Shown: piece by piece, positions 18,087-25,607 of the stretch | Layout of the letters: every line of letters starts with the position of its first letter | Position numbering within the stretch: the stretch's first letter is position 1 | Assembly (NCBI GenBank): GCA_035293945.1 | Contig: DATGLV010000024.1 | Span: forward strand, 372,001 to 436,000 | Length of the DNA stretch: 64,000 bases | Source: VAZQ01 sp035293945 | GTDB taxonomy: Bacteria; Pseudomonadota; Alphaproteobacteria; Rhizobiales; Xanthobacteraceae | Direction: 5' to 3' | Made by a program: the position numbers and the translations under genes | Notes under the pieces: generated by a model | What the model saw: the letters and a program-made list of their open reading frames with translations, nothing else | What the model was told of the DNA's origin: nothing | Databases searched by the model: none

Positions 18087-18190
18087 TACGACGTTTTGCT
18101 TGCGACGCTGTTGCTTACGACGCTTTCGATTACGACGCTTTCGATTATGACGCTTTCGATTGTGACGCGTTTGGTTACGACGTTTTGCGA
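18087..18190. repeat. 15-bp tandem repeat, about seven units
   Basis: Units of the form TACGACGCTTTCGAT start at 18087, 18101, 18116, 18131, 18146, 18161 and 18176. The central units are nearly identical and the outer ones diverged. The array sits about 75 bp upstream of the propeller gene start, in the 291-bp divergent promoter region. Read on the plus strand it could encode (Y/C)DAFD repeats, but I see no ribosome-binding site for it. Confidence 0.85.
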
Positions 18191-18263
18191 TGCGAAAGAT
18201 GCGGTTGCAGCGGAGCCCCAACAGGCGCAGTCTGACACAAAATTTTCAGGGAGGTAGAAGCGA

Positions 18264-19373
18264 ATGTGGCATCCCACAGGAATTAAAAATCCTCGCGGGT
18301 ACGGAGCTATTCGCAGCGTGGCTCTCGGCCTCGCGTTGACGACGACATTGTTGGTCGGCGCAGCCCCGCTTTATGCCCAAACATTCAGCCAGCCGATCAG
18401 CGAGGCGGTGGCAAGGCCGAAGCAGCCGCTCAACTCGTTGCCTAATCCTTACCACTCGGTCGAGAACTGGGCGCACCTGCCGGAAGGGCGCAGCTGGGGC
18501 GCCTCGGCCGGCGTCGCGGTTGATCCGAGCGGCACCAGCATCTGGGTTGCCGAGCGCTGCGGGGCGAACTCTTGCGCCGGCTCCGATCTGCCCCCGATAC
18601 TGCACTTCGACATGTCGGGCCGCCTGATCAAGGCCTTCGGCGCCGGCATGTTCATCTTCCCGCATGGCATCTTCGCGGATCAGGAAGGCAACGTCTGGGT
18701 CACCGACGGGCTCGGCAAGGACGGCAAGGGCCATCAGGTGTTCAAGTTCAGCCCTGAGGGCAAGGTGCTGTTGACGCTGGGCAAGGCCGGCGTTGCGGGT
18801 GACGCGCCGGACGAGTTCAACGCGCCGTCGGCGGTGCTGGTCGCGCCCAATGGCGACATCTTCGTCGGCGACGGACACGGCGTCATCAACGGGCAGTACA
18901 CCAACGCGCGCATCGTCAAGTTCAACCGGGACGGCAAGTTCATCAAGACCTGGGGCATGAAGGGCTCGGCCCCGGGCGAGATGGACATTCCGCACACGCT
19001 CGCCATGGATTCGCACGGACGCCTCTTCCTCGGCGACCGGCAGAACAACCGCATCCAGATCTTCGACCAGAACGGAGCCTTCTTCGATCAATGGTACCAG
19101 TTCAGTCGGCCGAGCGGCGTCTACATCGATAAGAACGACATCATCTACGTTGCAGATTCCGAATCGGAATCAGTGTCCAAGAATCATGACGGCTGGAAGC
19201 GCGGCATCCGTATCGGGCGGGTCGCCGACGGCGTCGTCACCGGCTTCATTCCCGATCCGGTCGAGAAGGCGACCGGCTCAAGCTCGGCGGAAGGCGTGAC
19301 CGCAGACGCCGCCGGCAACATCTATGGCGCCGAGGTCGGGCTCAAGCGGTTGATGAAATACGTGAAGAACTAG
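18264..19373 (+). CDS. Secreted NHL/PAL-like six-bladed beta-propeller protein
   Basis: This 369-residue exported protein has NHL-type repeats resembling peptidyl-alpha-hydroxyglycine alpha-amidating lyase (PAL). A hydrophobic signal segment (VALGLALTTTLLVGAAPLYA) lies at about residues 20-39. Propeller blades include FPHGIFADQEGNVWVTDG, APSAVLVAPNGDIFVGDG and IPHTLAMDSHGRLFLGDR. Two His positions comparable to PAL zinc ligands are present. The third expected position reads AEGVTADAAGN, with no His. GGGAGG precedes ATG 18264. A paralog follows 72 bp downstream. Substrate unknown; amidating activity is doubtful. Confidence 0.83.
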   Translation: MWHPTGIKNPRGYGAIRSVALGLALTTTLLVGAAPLYAQTFSQPISEAVARPKQPLNSLPNPYHSVENWAHLPEGRSWGASAGVAVDPSGTSIWVAERCGANSCAGSDLPPILHFDMSGRLIKAFGAGMFIFPHGIFADQEGNVWVTDGLGKDGKGHQVFKFSPEGKVLLTLGKAGVAGDAPDEFNAPSAVLVAPNGDIFVGDGHGVINGQYTNARIVKFNRDGKFIKTWGMKGSAPGEMDIPHTLAMDSHGRLFLGDRQNNRIQIFDQNGAFFDQWYQFSRPSGVYIDKNDIIYVADSESESVSKNHDGWKRGIRIGRVADGVVTGFIPDPVEKATGSSSAEGVTADAAGNIYGAEVGLKRLMKYVKN

Positions 19374-19445
19374 CGCTCCCGGTCCCTCGGGGGGCCAGGG
19401 TGGGATCTCGATCAAGCAATATCAATCAAGTGGAGGAGGAAGCAC

Positions 19446-20513
19446 ATGCAGTATGAGAAGATGTTGGGCGGCGCGCTTGCCGCCTCCGCCATCGCGGCGA
19501 TGCTCGCCTTGGCGGTGCCGTCATCGGCGCAAACGGGCGCCGATCCCAATGCGGCGCCCAATCCGTATCGCCTGGATGAGGGCTGGGCGAAGCTGCCGGC
19601 CGGTCGACATTGGGGCGCCACGTTCGGCATCTCGGTCGATCGCAGCGACGGCCGGAGCATGTGGGCCTTCGATCGCTGCGAGCAGCAGACCTTCTGCGGT
19701 GACTCGCACCTGGCCCCGATCTTCCATTTCGATCCCACCGGCAAGGTGATCGCCAATTTCGGCGCCGATATGTTCGCTGCGCCGCACGGTCTGTTCGCCG
19801 ACCGCGCTGGCAACGTCTGGGTGACGGATTTTCAGATCCGGAACGGCAAGGGATATACGGTCAGGAAGTTCAGCCCGGATGGGAAACTCTTGATGACCCT
19901 CGGCAAGGACGGGGTCGCCGGCGACAACGACAGCCATGATCTTTTCAACGCGCCGTCGAATGTGCTGATCGCTCCCGACGACTCGATCTTTATCGGCGAC
20001 GGCCATGGCATCGTCGACGGCAAGCCGACCAATGCCCGCATCGTGCATCTCACCAAGGACGGGAAGTTCATCAAGGCTTGGGGCCACCGTGGCACGGATC
20101 CGGGCGAGTTCGAGACCCCGCATATGCTGGCCATGGATTCGATGGGACGTCTGTTCGTCGCCGACCGCGGCAACAACCGCATCCAGATCTTCGATCAGGA
20201 GGGGCGCTATCTGACCGAATGGAAGCAGTTCGGCCGGCCGAGCGGCGTCTACATCAACAAGAACGACATCATCTATGTGTCGGACTCGACCTCGAACGAG
20301 AAGACCAACCCGGGCTTCATGCAGGGCATCCGCATCGGCAGCGCCAAGGACGGCAGGGTCGCGGCTTTCATTCCGGAGACCAAGGAGCTCAACGCGCTTG
20401 AAGGCGTGGCCGCCGACGATGATGGCAATGTGTACGGCGGCTATACCAACACGCCCAACTTCACCAAAGGCGGTCCGCCCGAGGTCAACTTCCGCCGCTG
20501 GGTAAAGAAGTAA
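19446..20513 (+). CDS. Secreted NHL/PAL-like beta-propeller protein (paralog)
   Basis: This 355-residue exported paralog of the upstream gene has a signal peptide ending PSSAQTGA. Blades are aligned one-for-one: APHGLFADRAGNVWVTD, APSNVLIAPDDSIFIGDG, TPHMLAMDSMGRLFVADR and RPSGVYINKNDIIYVSD. As in the upstream protein, the final blade (LEGVAADDDGNVYGG) lacks the PAL third His. GGAGGAGG lies before ATG 19446. Same-strand arrangement and spacing suggest a two-gene operon arising by tandem duplication. Confidence 0.83.
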   Translation: MQYEKMLGGALAASAIAAMLALAVPSSAQTGADPNAAPNPYRLDEGWAKLPAGRHWGATFGISVDRSDGRSMWAFDRCEQQTFCGDSHLAPIFHFDPTGKVIANFGADMFAAPHGLFADRAGNVWVTDFQIRNGKGYTVRKFSPDGKLLMTLGKDGVAGDNDSHDLFNAPSNVLIAPDDSIFIGDGHGIVDGKPTNARIVHLTKDGKFIKAWGHRGTDPGEFETPHMLAMDSMGRLFVADRGNNRIQIFDQEGRYLTEWKQFGRPSGVYINKNDIIYVSDSTSNEKTNPGFMQGIRIGSAKDGRVAAFIPETKELNALEGVAADDDGNVYGGYTNTPNFTKGGPPEVNFRRWVKK

Positions 20514-20553
20514 CGAGCGGCTTTGGGGTAGTAACGTCAACCACAGACCACAG

Positions 20554-20625
20554 GTCGTCCCGGCCGAAGCGCCGGGACCCATAGTCCGCGTAGTTGTATG
20601 GGTCCCTGCTTGCGCAGGGACGACC
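20554..20625. repeat. Short REP-like paired palindrome
   Basis: GTCGTCCCGGCCGAAGCGCC and GGTCCCTGCTTGCGCAGGGAC lie close together between convergent genes. It is the shortest copy of the main family in the window. Confidence 0.75.
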
Positions 20626-20647
20626 CTGGCGCGGGTCGCGTGAGACA

Positions 20648-21169
20648 TCAGCCGGGCAGGCCGAACACGATCTCGCGGTGCGGATAGAAGCGGCGGATGG
20701 TGCTGACATAGCGTCCGAGCAGCCGCCGCTCGCCGTCGTCGTGGCAGGCGAGGTAAAACACATAGGGGTCGCCGTCCGGTCCGATCAGCGGGTCCATGAG
20801 AATCCAGAAATGATCGCCGGGCTGCTGGTCGGGAAGCTCGAGGCGCAGCCGCGTGGCGGCGTCCGGCGTGATCTTCTCGCCGCCGGCGCGGGTGGCGGCT
20901 TTCAGGACATCGCTCCAGGTCACCCAATCGGTGATGCCGAGCGCGCTCAGCTGTACGCGCGCGATCTTGAGGGTGCGCGGCCGCTCGGAGGCGGAGAAGC
21001 TTGCGCGCGCGATCATCTCGCGCGCACAGCGCCCCACATAACAGCCGTCGCGCTCCAGCGCCTGGGTGAGCGCACGCTTCGATCCGTTGCCCACCTTGAG
21101 CTCCAGATAGACCGGAAAGGGGCGGACGGCTGCTGCGGACGGCATGGCTGTGGGCTTCTTCCGGCTCAT
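20648..21169 (-). CDS. Conserved-looking protein of unknown function
   Basis: This 173-residue soluble protein is not recognised. It has no signal peptide or membrane segment. The middle reads as a mixed alpha/beta domain, and the C-terminus has PGDHFWILMDPLIGPDGDPY followed by RRLLGRYVSTIRRFYPHRE. Coding character is supported by length, codon periodicity and lack of a competing frame. It starts ATG 21169, directly beside a long imperfect palindrome (21179-21256) that would lie in its 5' region. Confidence 0.6.
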   Translation of the reverse strand: MSRKKPTAMPSAAAVRPFPVYLELKVGNGSKRALTQALERDGCYVGRCAREMIARASFSASERPRTLKIARVQLSALGITDWVTWSDVLKAATRAGGEKITPDAATRLRLELPDQQPGDHFWILMDPLIGPDGDPYVFYLACHDDGERRLLGRYVSTIRRFYPHREIVFGLPG

Positions 21170-21178
21170 GTCATCATT

Positions 21179-21256
21179 CTAATGCGGCGGTTTTGACGTT
21201 CCTATCACCATTGCGGCGAGTCTTTCAGAGGAACGTCAAAACCAAAGCCGCACTAG
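21179..21256. repeat. Long imperfect inverted repeat
   Basis: The left arm (21179-21203) contains GCGGCGGTTTTGACGTTCCT and the right arm (21229-21256) contains AGGAACGTCAAAACC followed by GCCGCAC. The arms pair over about 24 bp with one small bulge, around a 25-nt loop. It could be a hairpin in the 5' region of the minus-strand gene or a small mobile-element remnant. Confidence 0.8.
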
Positions 21257-21289
21257 ATGGTTCCCGGTCGAATTGATCCACTTCAGCGT

Positions 21290-21426
21290 CACTGCCGGGC
21301 TGACCTGGCTTGACCCGGCAATCCATCTTCTACGGACCCGCGGGTCATAAGGGCGTTTACGCCCGTCTTCGACGGGCTATGCCCGCGGATGACGACTGGA
21401 GTGAGTCTTTTCGATGGGAGCATGCG
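21290..21426. repeat. Dispersed repeat, copy 1 of 2
   Basis: This segment contains TTGACCCGGCAATCCATCTT, ACGGACCCGCGGGTCAT, GCCCGTCTTCGACGGGC and ATGCCCGCGG. It matches 57004-57150 nearly base for base over about 135 bp. It is rich in short palindromes and distinct from the main REP family. Confidence 0.85.
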
Positions 21427-21459
21427 CTAGAAAGCGACCTTCCAAATCGAAAGGACACG

Positions 21460-23079
21460 CTAAGCGCCACCGCGCACGCGGTCGGCGAGCGCCAGCGGAT
21501 CGGCAGGCGCAGTATCCGCGCGCCAGGCGACGTGGCCGTCGGGGCGGACCAGCACCAGGGTGCGCTCATAGAGCGCGGCGATTGCCGGATCATCGACCCT
21601 CAGTGTAGCGAGCGGGACGGAGCGCGCCGCGAAGGCTCGCGCGATCGGGCTTGCATCGGCGCCATCGAAGGAGAGCAGCACGAAGCCTTTCCCGAACGCA
21701 TCGATGATCGAGCGTCCGTCAGGGAGCCAGGCATGGGGCGCGCGGCTCCCCGCATAGGCGGTGGGGTGATACTCGCTGACGGTGAGCGGCGGGGCAGGGC
21801 TTTCCTCGCCCCAGCAGATCGGGGAGGGCTCGTAGCGATAGCCGAGCGCGATCCCGTCGGTGAGGTACTTGGCGGTCTGCGTGCGCATGATCGCGTCGCC
21901 CATGGCGCGCCGCGCCGCGGCACCGTCGGCGGTGGCAAGCGCGATTTCCGGGTGCGGCTTGCGGGTGCGGTCGGTGTCGTAGGTCATGCTCGCATGCCCG
22001 ACATTGCGCACGCCGACCGGATGCCGCTCGATCTCGTAGGAATCAAGCAGCCCGGACAAGCCCCAGCCGGCAAGCGTTGCCTCGAGCTTCCAGGCAAGAT
22101 CGACCGCATCGCCAAGCCCGGTATTGAGGCCGAGGCCCGAGGCCGGATGGTTGAGATGGGCGGCATCGCCGGCGAGGAACACGCGCCCGACCCGATAGCG
22201 GTCGGCCACGACATTGCGCGCGGTCCAGCGCCTGACCGAGATCACCTCGTGCGGGACCTCCTTGCCGACCACTTCAGCGAAGAGGCGATCGGCGTCGACC
22301 CTTTCGGGCGCATCGAAATAGGCTTTGCCGCTGATGCCGAGGCGATAGAGCTCGCGCCCGTCGAGCATCACCAGATTGCGCCAAAGCCCCTCCGGCTCGA
22401 CAAAGCTGATCAGCGCTGCCTTGCCGAGCGGATGATGCTCCCAGAGTGCAGGCGCCCGCACGAAGATGCTCAGGTTGTGCCCCACATAAGCGGAGCCGCT
22501 CATGCCGATATCGAAATCGCGGCGAATAGGGCTATGGCCACCGGAGCAGTCGACGACGTATTCGGCCGCGATCGAGACGGGCGCATCACAGGCAAGATCG
22601 CGCGCGGTGACGGCCACGTGGTCCGCCTGTTCGCGCAGCGCCTCGAAGCGGCAGTGATAGCGCAACTTGACGCTTGCCTGGCCTGCGGCCAGCTCGCGCA
22701 GGATGGGATCAAGCCAGAGCTGGTTGCAGCGCTGCGCTCGCTCCGGACTGTGCGGCGTCGGCCCGCTGCCGCCGTGATGCGGCCGCTCGATGCGGGCGAT
22801 CTCGAAGCCGTTGAGGCTCGTGCAGTAAAGCGCGGTGTGAGGAAAATCCTCCGGCGCGGACGCCGCGCGCACCCTATCGGCAATGCCGAAGCGGCGCATG
22901 AATTCCATGGAACGGGCATTGAGCGCCGAGGCGCGCGGGTGATCGGGCGGCCCTTCGCCCTGCTCGATCAACAAGCAGTCGATGCCGCGCAGGCCGAGGT
23001 CGGCCGCCAGCGCCAAGCCTACAGGGCCGCCGCCGACGATCAGGACCGGGATATCGATGGTAGAAGCTGAGTGGGCCAT
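21460..23079 (-). CDS. FAD-dependent aromatic monooxygenase (PheA/TfdB-like)
   Basis: This group A flavoprotein hydroxylase of 539 residues probably hydroxylates an aromatic substrate using NAD(P)H. The GGGPVGLALA FAD motif is at residues 17-26. The second FAD/NADPH motif appears as CSGGHSPIRR, where Cys-Ser replaces the usual Asp-Gly. The GD motif GRVFLAGDAAHLNHPASG is near residue 300. The C-terminal region (about 400-539) resembles the thioredoxin-like domain of phenol hydroxylases. No catabolic partner genes adjoin. It follows a candidate promoter-terminator unit on the same strand (23220-23318) that could be its leader. Confidence 0.87.
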   Translation of the reverse strand: MAHSASTIDIPVLIVGGGPVGLALAADLGLRGIDCLLIEQGEGPPDHPRASALNARSMEFMRRFGIADRVRAASAPEDFPHTALYCTSLNGFEIARIERPHHGGSGPTPHSPERAQRCNQLWLDPILRELAAGQASVKLRYHCRFEALREQADHVAVTARDLACDAPVSIAAEYVVDCSGGHSPIRRDFDIGMSGSAYVGHNLSIFVRAPALWEHHPLGKAALISFVEPEGLWRNLVMLDGRELYRLGISGKAYFDAPERVDADRLFAEVVGKEVPHEVISVRRWTARNVVADRYRVGRVFLAGDAAHLNHPASGLGLNTGLGDAVDLAWKLEATLAGWGLSGLLDSYEIERHPVGVRNVGHASMTYDTDRTRKPHPEIALATADGAAARRAMGDAIMRTQTAKYLTDGIALGYRYEPSPICWGEESPAPPLTVSEYHPTAYAGSRAPHAWLPDGRSIIDAFGKGFVLLSFDGADASPIARAFAARSVPLATLRVDDPAIAALYERTLVLVRPDGHVAWRADTAPADPLALADRVRGGA

Positions 23080-23219
23080 TATTGCTTTTTTTGCTTTGCC
23101 TTGTTTGGGCAGCCGCTTGTTTGTTAGCGAGACGCCGTGCCCTTGGGTGGCGTCAATTTGCTTAACGCGGTTTTACCCGTTCATGAAAGTCGGATTGTTT
23201 GCTCGCGACGCCGCGCAGC

Positions 23220-23247
23220 AAAAAAAAGCCCCGCCGGAAGGCGGGGC
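23220..23247 (-). terminator. Intrinsic terminator
   Basis: GCCCCGCC and GGCGGGGC form an 8-bp GC stem around a four-base loop. On the minus strand they are followed by eight T residues (23227-23220). Confidence 0.85.
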
Positions 23248-23287
23248 AAGACTGACAGCTTGGAGATTTCCCAAAGAGGGAAGGCGT
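23220..23287 (-). ncRNA. Candidate small RNA or attenuated leader, about 65-68 nt
   Basis: Downstream of a good promoter the transcript would contain a small hairpin (TTCCC-TCTTT-GGGAA). A linker follows, and it ends in a perfect intrinsic terminator. No ribosome-binding site or credible ORF lies inside. It could be an independent sRNA, or the leader of the FAD monooxygenase, whose ATG is 140 nt further down on the same strand. The family is not recognised. This is the main content of the 524-bp spacer 23080-23603. Confidence 0.55.
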
Positions 23288-23290
23288 CCA

Positions 23291-23318
23291 TTTATACAAA
23301 GTTTACGGCCGAAGGCAA
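23291..23318 (-). promoter_or_regulatory. Sigma70-type promoter for a short transcript
   Basis: On the minus strand TTGCCT (23318-23313) and TATAAA (23296-23291) are separated by 16 bp. Transcription would begin near 23287-23284, just upstream of the terminator at 23247-23220. Confidence 0.55.
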
Positions 23319-23603
23319 GGGGAAAGTGGACAAAAGTCGGCCTAGCTAGATGAAATTCGAACAAAATCGTCGCAGCTCGGCCCCCGACCCAGGCTGTCAC
23401 GTCATGCGCAGCCCGAATGGCGCATAATTTTGCTGTATTCCGGCGGCAGCCGGACCCGCCGGCTTGACCATTTCGCACCGCGATACTGGAAAGCGCCGCT
23501 AAGCCCGATCACGGGCAGTGCCTCCGAACGGCGCGTCTTGAGCGATAGATGATGCGCCGCTACGCTCTCCCACACAAAGGCAAAAGCTGTGGGGGGAAGC
23601 CAT

Positions 23604-24395
23604 ATGAGAGTGAGCCTGGCCTTAGCGTGGGCATTGCCGTTCCTGCTCGGTTCTGCTGCCCAGGCGCAGCAGCCTGCTCCGCAGGGGTCCTCCGCACCGG
23701 CAGCCGCACAGGGTGCGCCGCATCCCATGACTTTCTTCGTTACCAGCGTGCCGATCGGGGACGGCGGCAACCTCGGTGGCCTTGCGGGTGCCGACGCCCA
23801 TTGCCAGCGGCTTGCGACCGCAGCGGGCGCCGGCAGCCGGACTTGGCATGCCTATATGAGCACGCAGCCGCGTCCGGGTCAGCCGGCCGTCAACGCGCGC
23901 GACCGGATCGGGCAGGGCCCCTGGTACAACTTCAAGGGCGAGATGATCGCCAAGGGTCTCGCTGATCTGCACGGCGACACGATCGAGCTCGCGCGACTCG
24001 GCAACAATGTCACCAAGCTCTCGGCCCTGACGGAGAAAGGTGAGATCGTTCCCGGTCTCAACGACAACCCGGACCCCAAGGACCGCACCTGGGCCTATGC
24101 GTCGACCCATCCCAATTCCAACCGGCATGAGATGCTGACCGGCTCGACCACCGACGGCTATGCCTATCAGGATGCCTCGATCGACCGCACGTGCAACAAC
24201 TGGACCAGCAATGCCGAGGGCAGCGGGCAGATCCGCGGCAATGTCACCGGCGCCGCCGCCGAGGTCGGGCTCTCCGACCGCAACGGCGGCGGTAACGGCT
24301 CATGGAACTCGGCGCATCCGACCGGCGGCTGCAGCCAGGAAGCACTGACCCGCTCGCACGGGGTCGGCCTGTTCTATTGCTTCGCCATCAACTGA
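23604..24395 (+). CDS. Secreted lectin/endostatin-fold-like protein (DUF1554-like)
   Basis: This 263-residue exported protein has a signal peptide (MRVSLALAWALPFLLGSAAQA). The mature part begins MTFFVTSVPIGDGGNLGGLAGADAHCQRLA, the start of a C-type-lectin/endostatin-like domain. It closes with four spaced Cys: CNNWTS, GGCSQEAL and FYCFAIN. Relatives in Leptospira (Len proteins) bind host ligands; any ligand here is unknown. A G-rich ribosome-binding site (GGGGGGAAG) supports ATG 23604. A close paralog lies downstream across a palindromic repeat. Confidence 0.75.
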   Translation: MRVSLALAWALPFLLGSAAQAQQPAPQGSSAPAAAQGAPHPMTFFVTSVPIGDGGNLGGLAGADAHCQRLATAAGAGSRTWHAYMSTQPRPGQPAVNARDRIGQGPWYNFKGEMIAKGLADLHGDTIELARLGNNVTKLSALTEKGEIVPGLNDNPDPKDRTWAYASTHPNSNRHEMLTGSTTDGYAYQDASIDRTCNNWTSNAEGSGQIRGNVTGAAAEVGLSDRNGGGNGSWNSAHPTGGCSQEALTRSHGVGLFYCFAIN

Positions 24396-24402
24396 AATCC
24401 AG

Positions 24403-24450
24403 AGCATGATCCCGAAAAGCGGTCTCCGGTTTTCGGAAACAGATCATGCT
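24403..24450. repeat. Rhizobiales-type palindromic repeat (AGCATGATC family)
   Basis: AGCATGATC (24403-24411) pairs with GATCATGCT (24442-24450), and inner CGAAAA pairs with TTTTCG. This GAGCATGATC-CCGAAAA layout is a familiar intergenic palindrome of rhizobial genomes. It separates the two lectin-like genes and ends 26 nt before the second start. Confidence 0.85.
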
Positions 24451-24476
24451 GCACCAATAATGAACGGGAGAGACTG

Positions 24477-25160
24477 ATGAACCGCACGTTGTGGATCGTG
24501 GCCGCATGCTCGGTCGTGGCTGTGATCGGCGCTTCGCCAGCGCTCGCGCAGGCGCCTGGGCCGCAGCCGTTTCCGATGAGCTTCTTCGTCACCAGTGTCG
24601 GGCTCGGCAGAGGTGGCGACCTCGGCGGGCTCGCCGGCGCCGACGCGCACTGCCAGCGGCTTGCCGAAGCGGTCGGCTCGACCGGCAAGATCTGGCACGC
24701 CTATCTCTCGACCCAGGCGCGGCCTGGCCAGGCCGCCATCAACGCCCGCGACCGGATCGGCAACGGGCCCTGGCACAACTCCAAGCATCTGCCGATTGCG
24801 GCCGATCTCGCCGAGCTCAACGGGGATACCATCGAGCTCGCCCGGCTCGGCAGCAACCTGTTCAAGCAGTCGGCTCTCAACGAGAAGGGCGAGATCATCA
24901 ACGGCGTCGGCGATACGCCGAACATGCACGATATCCTGACCGGCTCGCAGACCGACGGGCGCGCCTATACGGACGCCGCCGACCACACCTGCAATAACTG
25001 GACGAGCAGCGGTCCGGGCTCCGCGCAGGTCGGCCACTCCGACCGCATCGGCGCCGGCAATACGTCATGGAACTCGGCGCATGCGACGCGCGGCTGCAGC
25101 CAGGATGATCTGAAGGCGACGGGTGGCGCAGGCTTGTTTTATTGCTTCGCGATCAATTGA
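24477..25160 (+). CDS. Secreted lectin/endostatin-fold-like protein (paralog)
   Basis: This 227-residue exported paralog of the preceding gene has a signal peptide ending SPALAQAPG. The same landmarks occur in order: MSFFVTSVGLGRGGDLGGLA, AINARDRIGNGPWHNSK, CNNWTSSGPG, RGCSQDDL and the identical C-terminus FYCFAIN. A stretch of about 30 residues between these blocks is missing relative to the paralog. Its last 24 bases belong to the first unit of a tandem array that continues beyond the stop codon. Confidence 0.75.
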   Translation: MNRTLWIVAACSVVAVIGASPALAQAPGPQPFPMSFFVTSVGLGRGGDLGGLAGADAHCQRLAEAVGSTGKIWHAYLSTQARPGQAAINARDRIGNGPWHNSKHLPIAADLAELNGDTIELARLGSNLFKQSALNEKGEIINGVGDTPNMHDILTGSQTDGRAYTDAADHTCNNWTSSGPGSAQVGHSDRIGAGNTSWNSAHATRGCSQDDLKATGGAGLFYCFAIN

Positions 25161-25607
25161 TCCAAGGTCGTCCCTGCGAACGCAGGGACCCATACTTCCG
25201 CGGAGCATCGATGGCGCGTCGGAGTATGGGCCCCCGCTTGCGCGGGGGCGACCGAGTATGACTTCACGGCACCGGCACGAACTCCTGCACCTTTTATTGC
25301 TTCGCGATCAATTGATCCAAGCTCATGGTCGTCCCTGCGAACGCAGGGACCCATACATCAGCGGACCCTCGATGGCGCGTCGGAGCATGGGCCCCCGCTT
25401 GCGCGGGGGCGACAGGAAGAGCTACTGCACCGGCACGAACTTCTGCACCTTTTATTGCTTCGCGATCAATTGATCCGAGCTCATGGTCGTCCCTGCGAAC
25501 GCAGGGACCCATACATCAGCGGACCGTCGACAGCGCGTCGGAGTATGGGCCCCCGCTTGCGCGGGGGCGACAGGAAGAGCTACGGCACCGGCACGAACTT
25601 CTGCACC
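25137..25607. repeat. Three tandem units joining the 3' ends of two convergent genes
   Basis: Units begin at 25137, 25292 and 25450, with periods of 155 and 158 bp. Each unit begins with the end of the lectin gene (TTTTATTGCTTCGCGATC, stop included). It then carries a REP pair (CCCTGCGAACGCAGGG and CCCCCGCTTGCGCGGGGG). It ends with the inverted 3' end of the propeller gene (GGCACGAACTTCTGCACC). Only the first lectin end and the last propeller end are functional; the internal copies are relics. Confidence 0.92.

Noticed and set aside
17984..18235. 83-residue frame with YDAFD repeats
   Set aside because: The repeat peptide follows from the 15-bp DNA repeat, there is no ribosome-binding site, and the frame ends just before a well-supported start at 18264. 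Expression data could reverse this.
19521..20927. 468-residue minus-strand open frame opposite the second propeller
   Set aside because: It crosses the propeller gene and a REP element and shows no family motif.
25137..25607. Short open frames within the tandem array, each ending like the lectin gene
   Set aside because: They are duplicated gene tails joined to repeat sequence, with no start signals or signal peptides. I treat them as relics.
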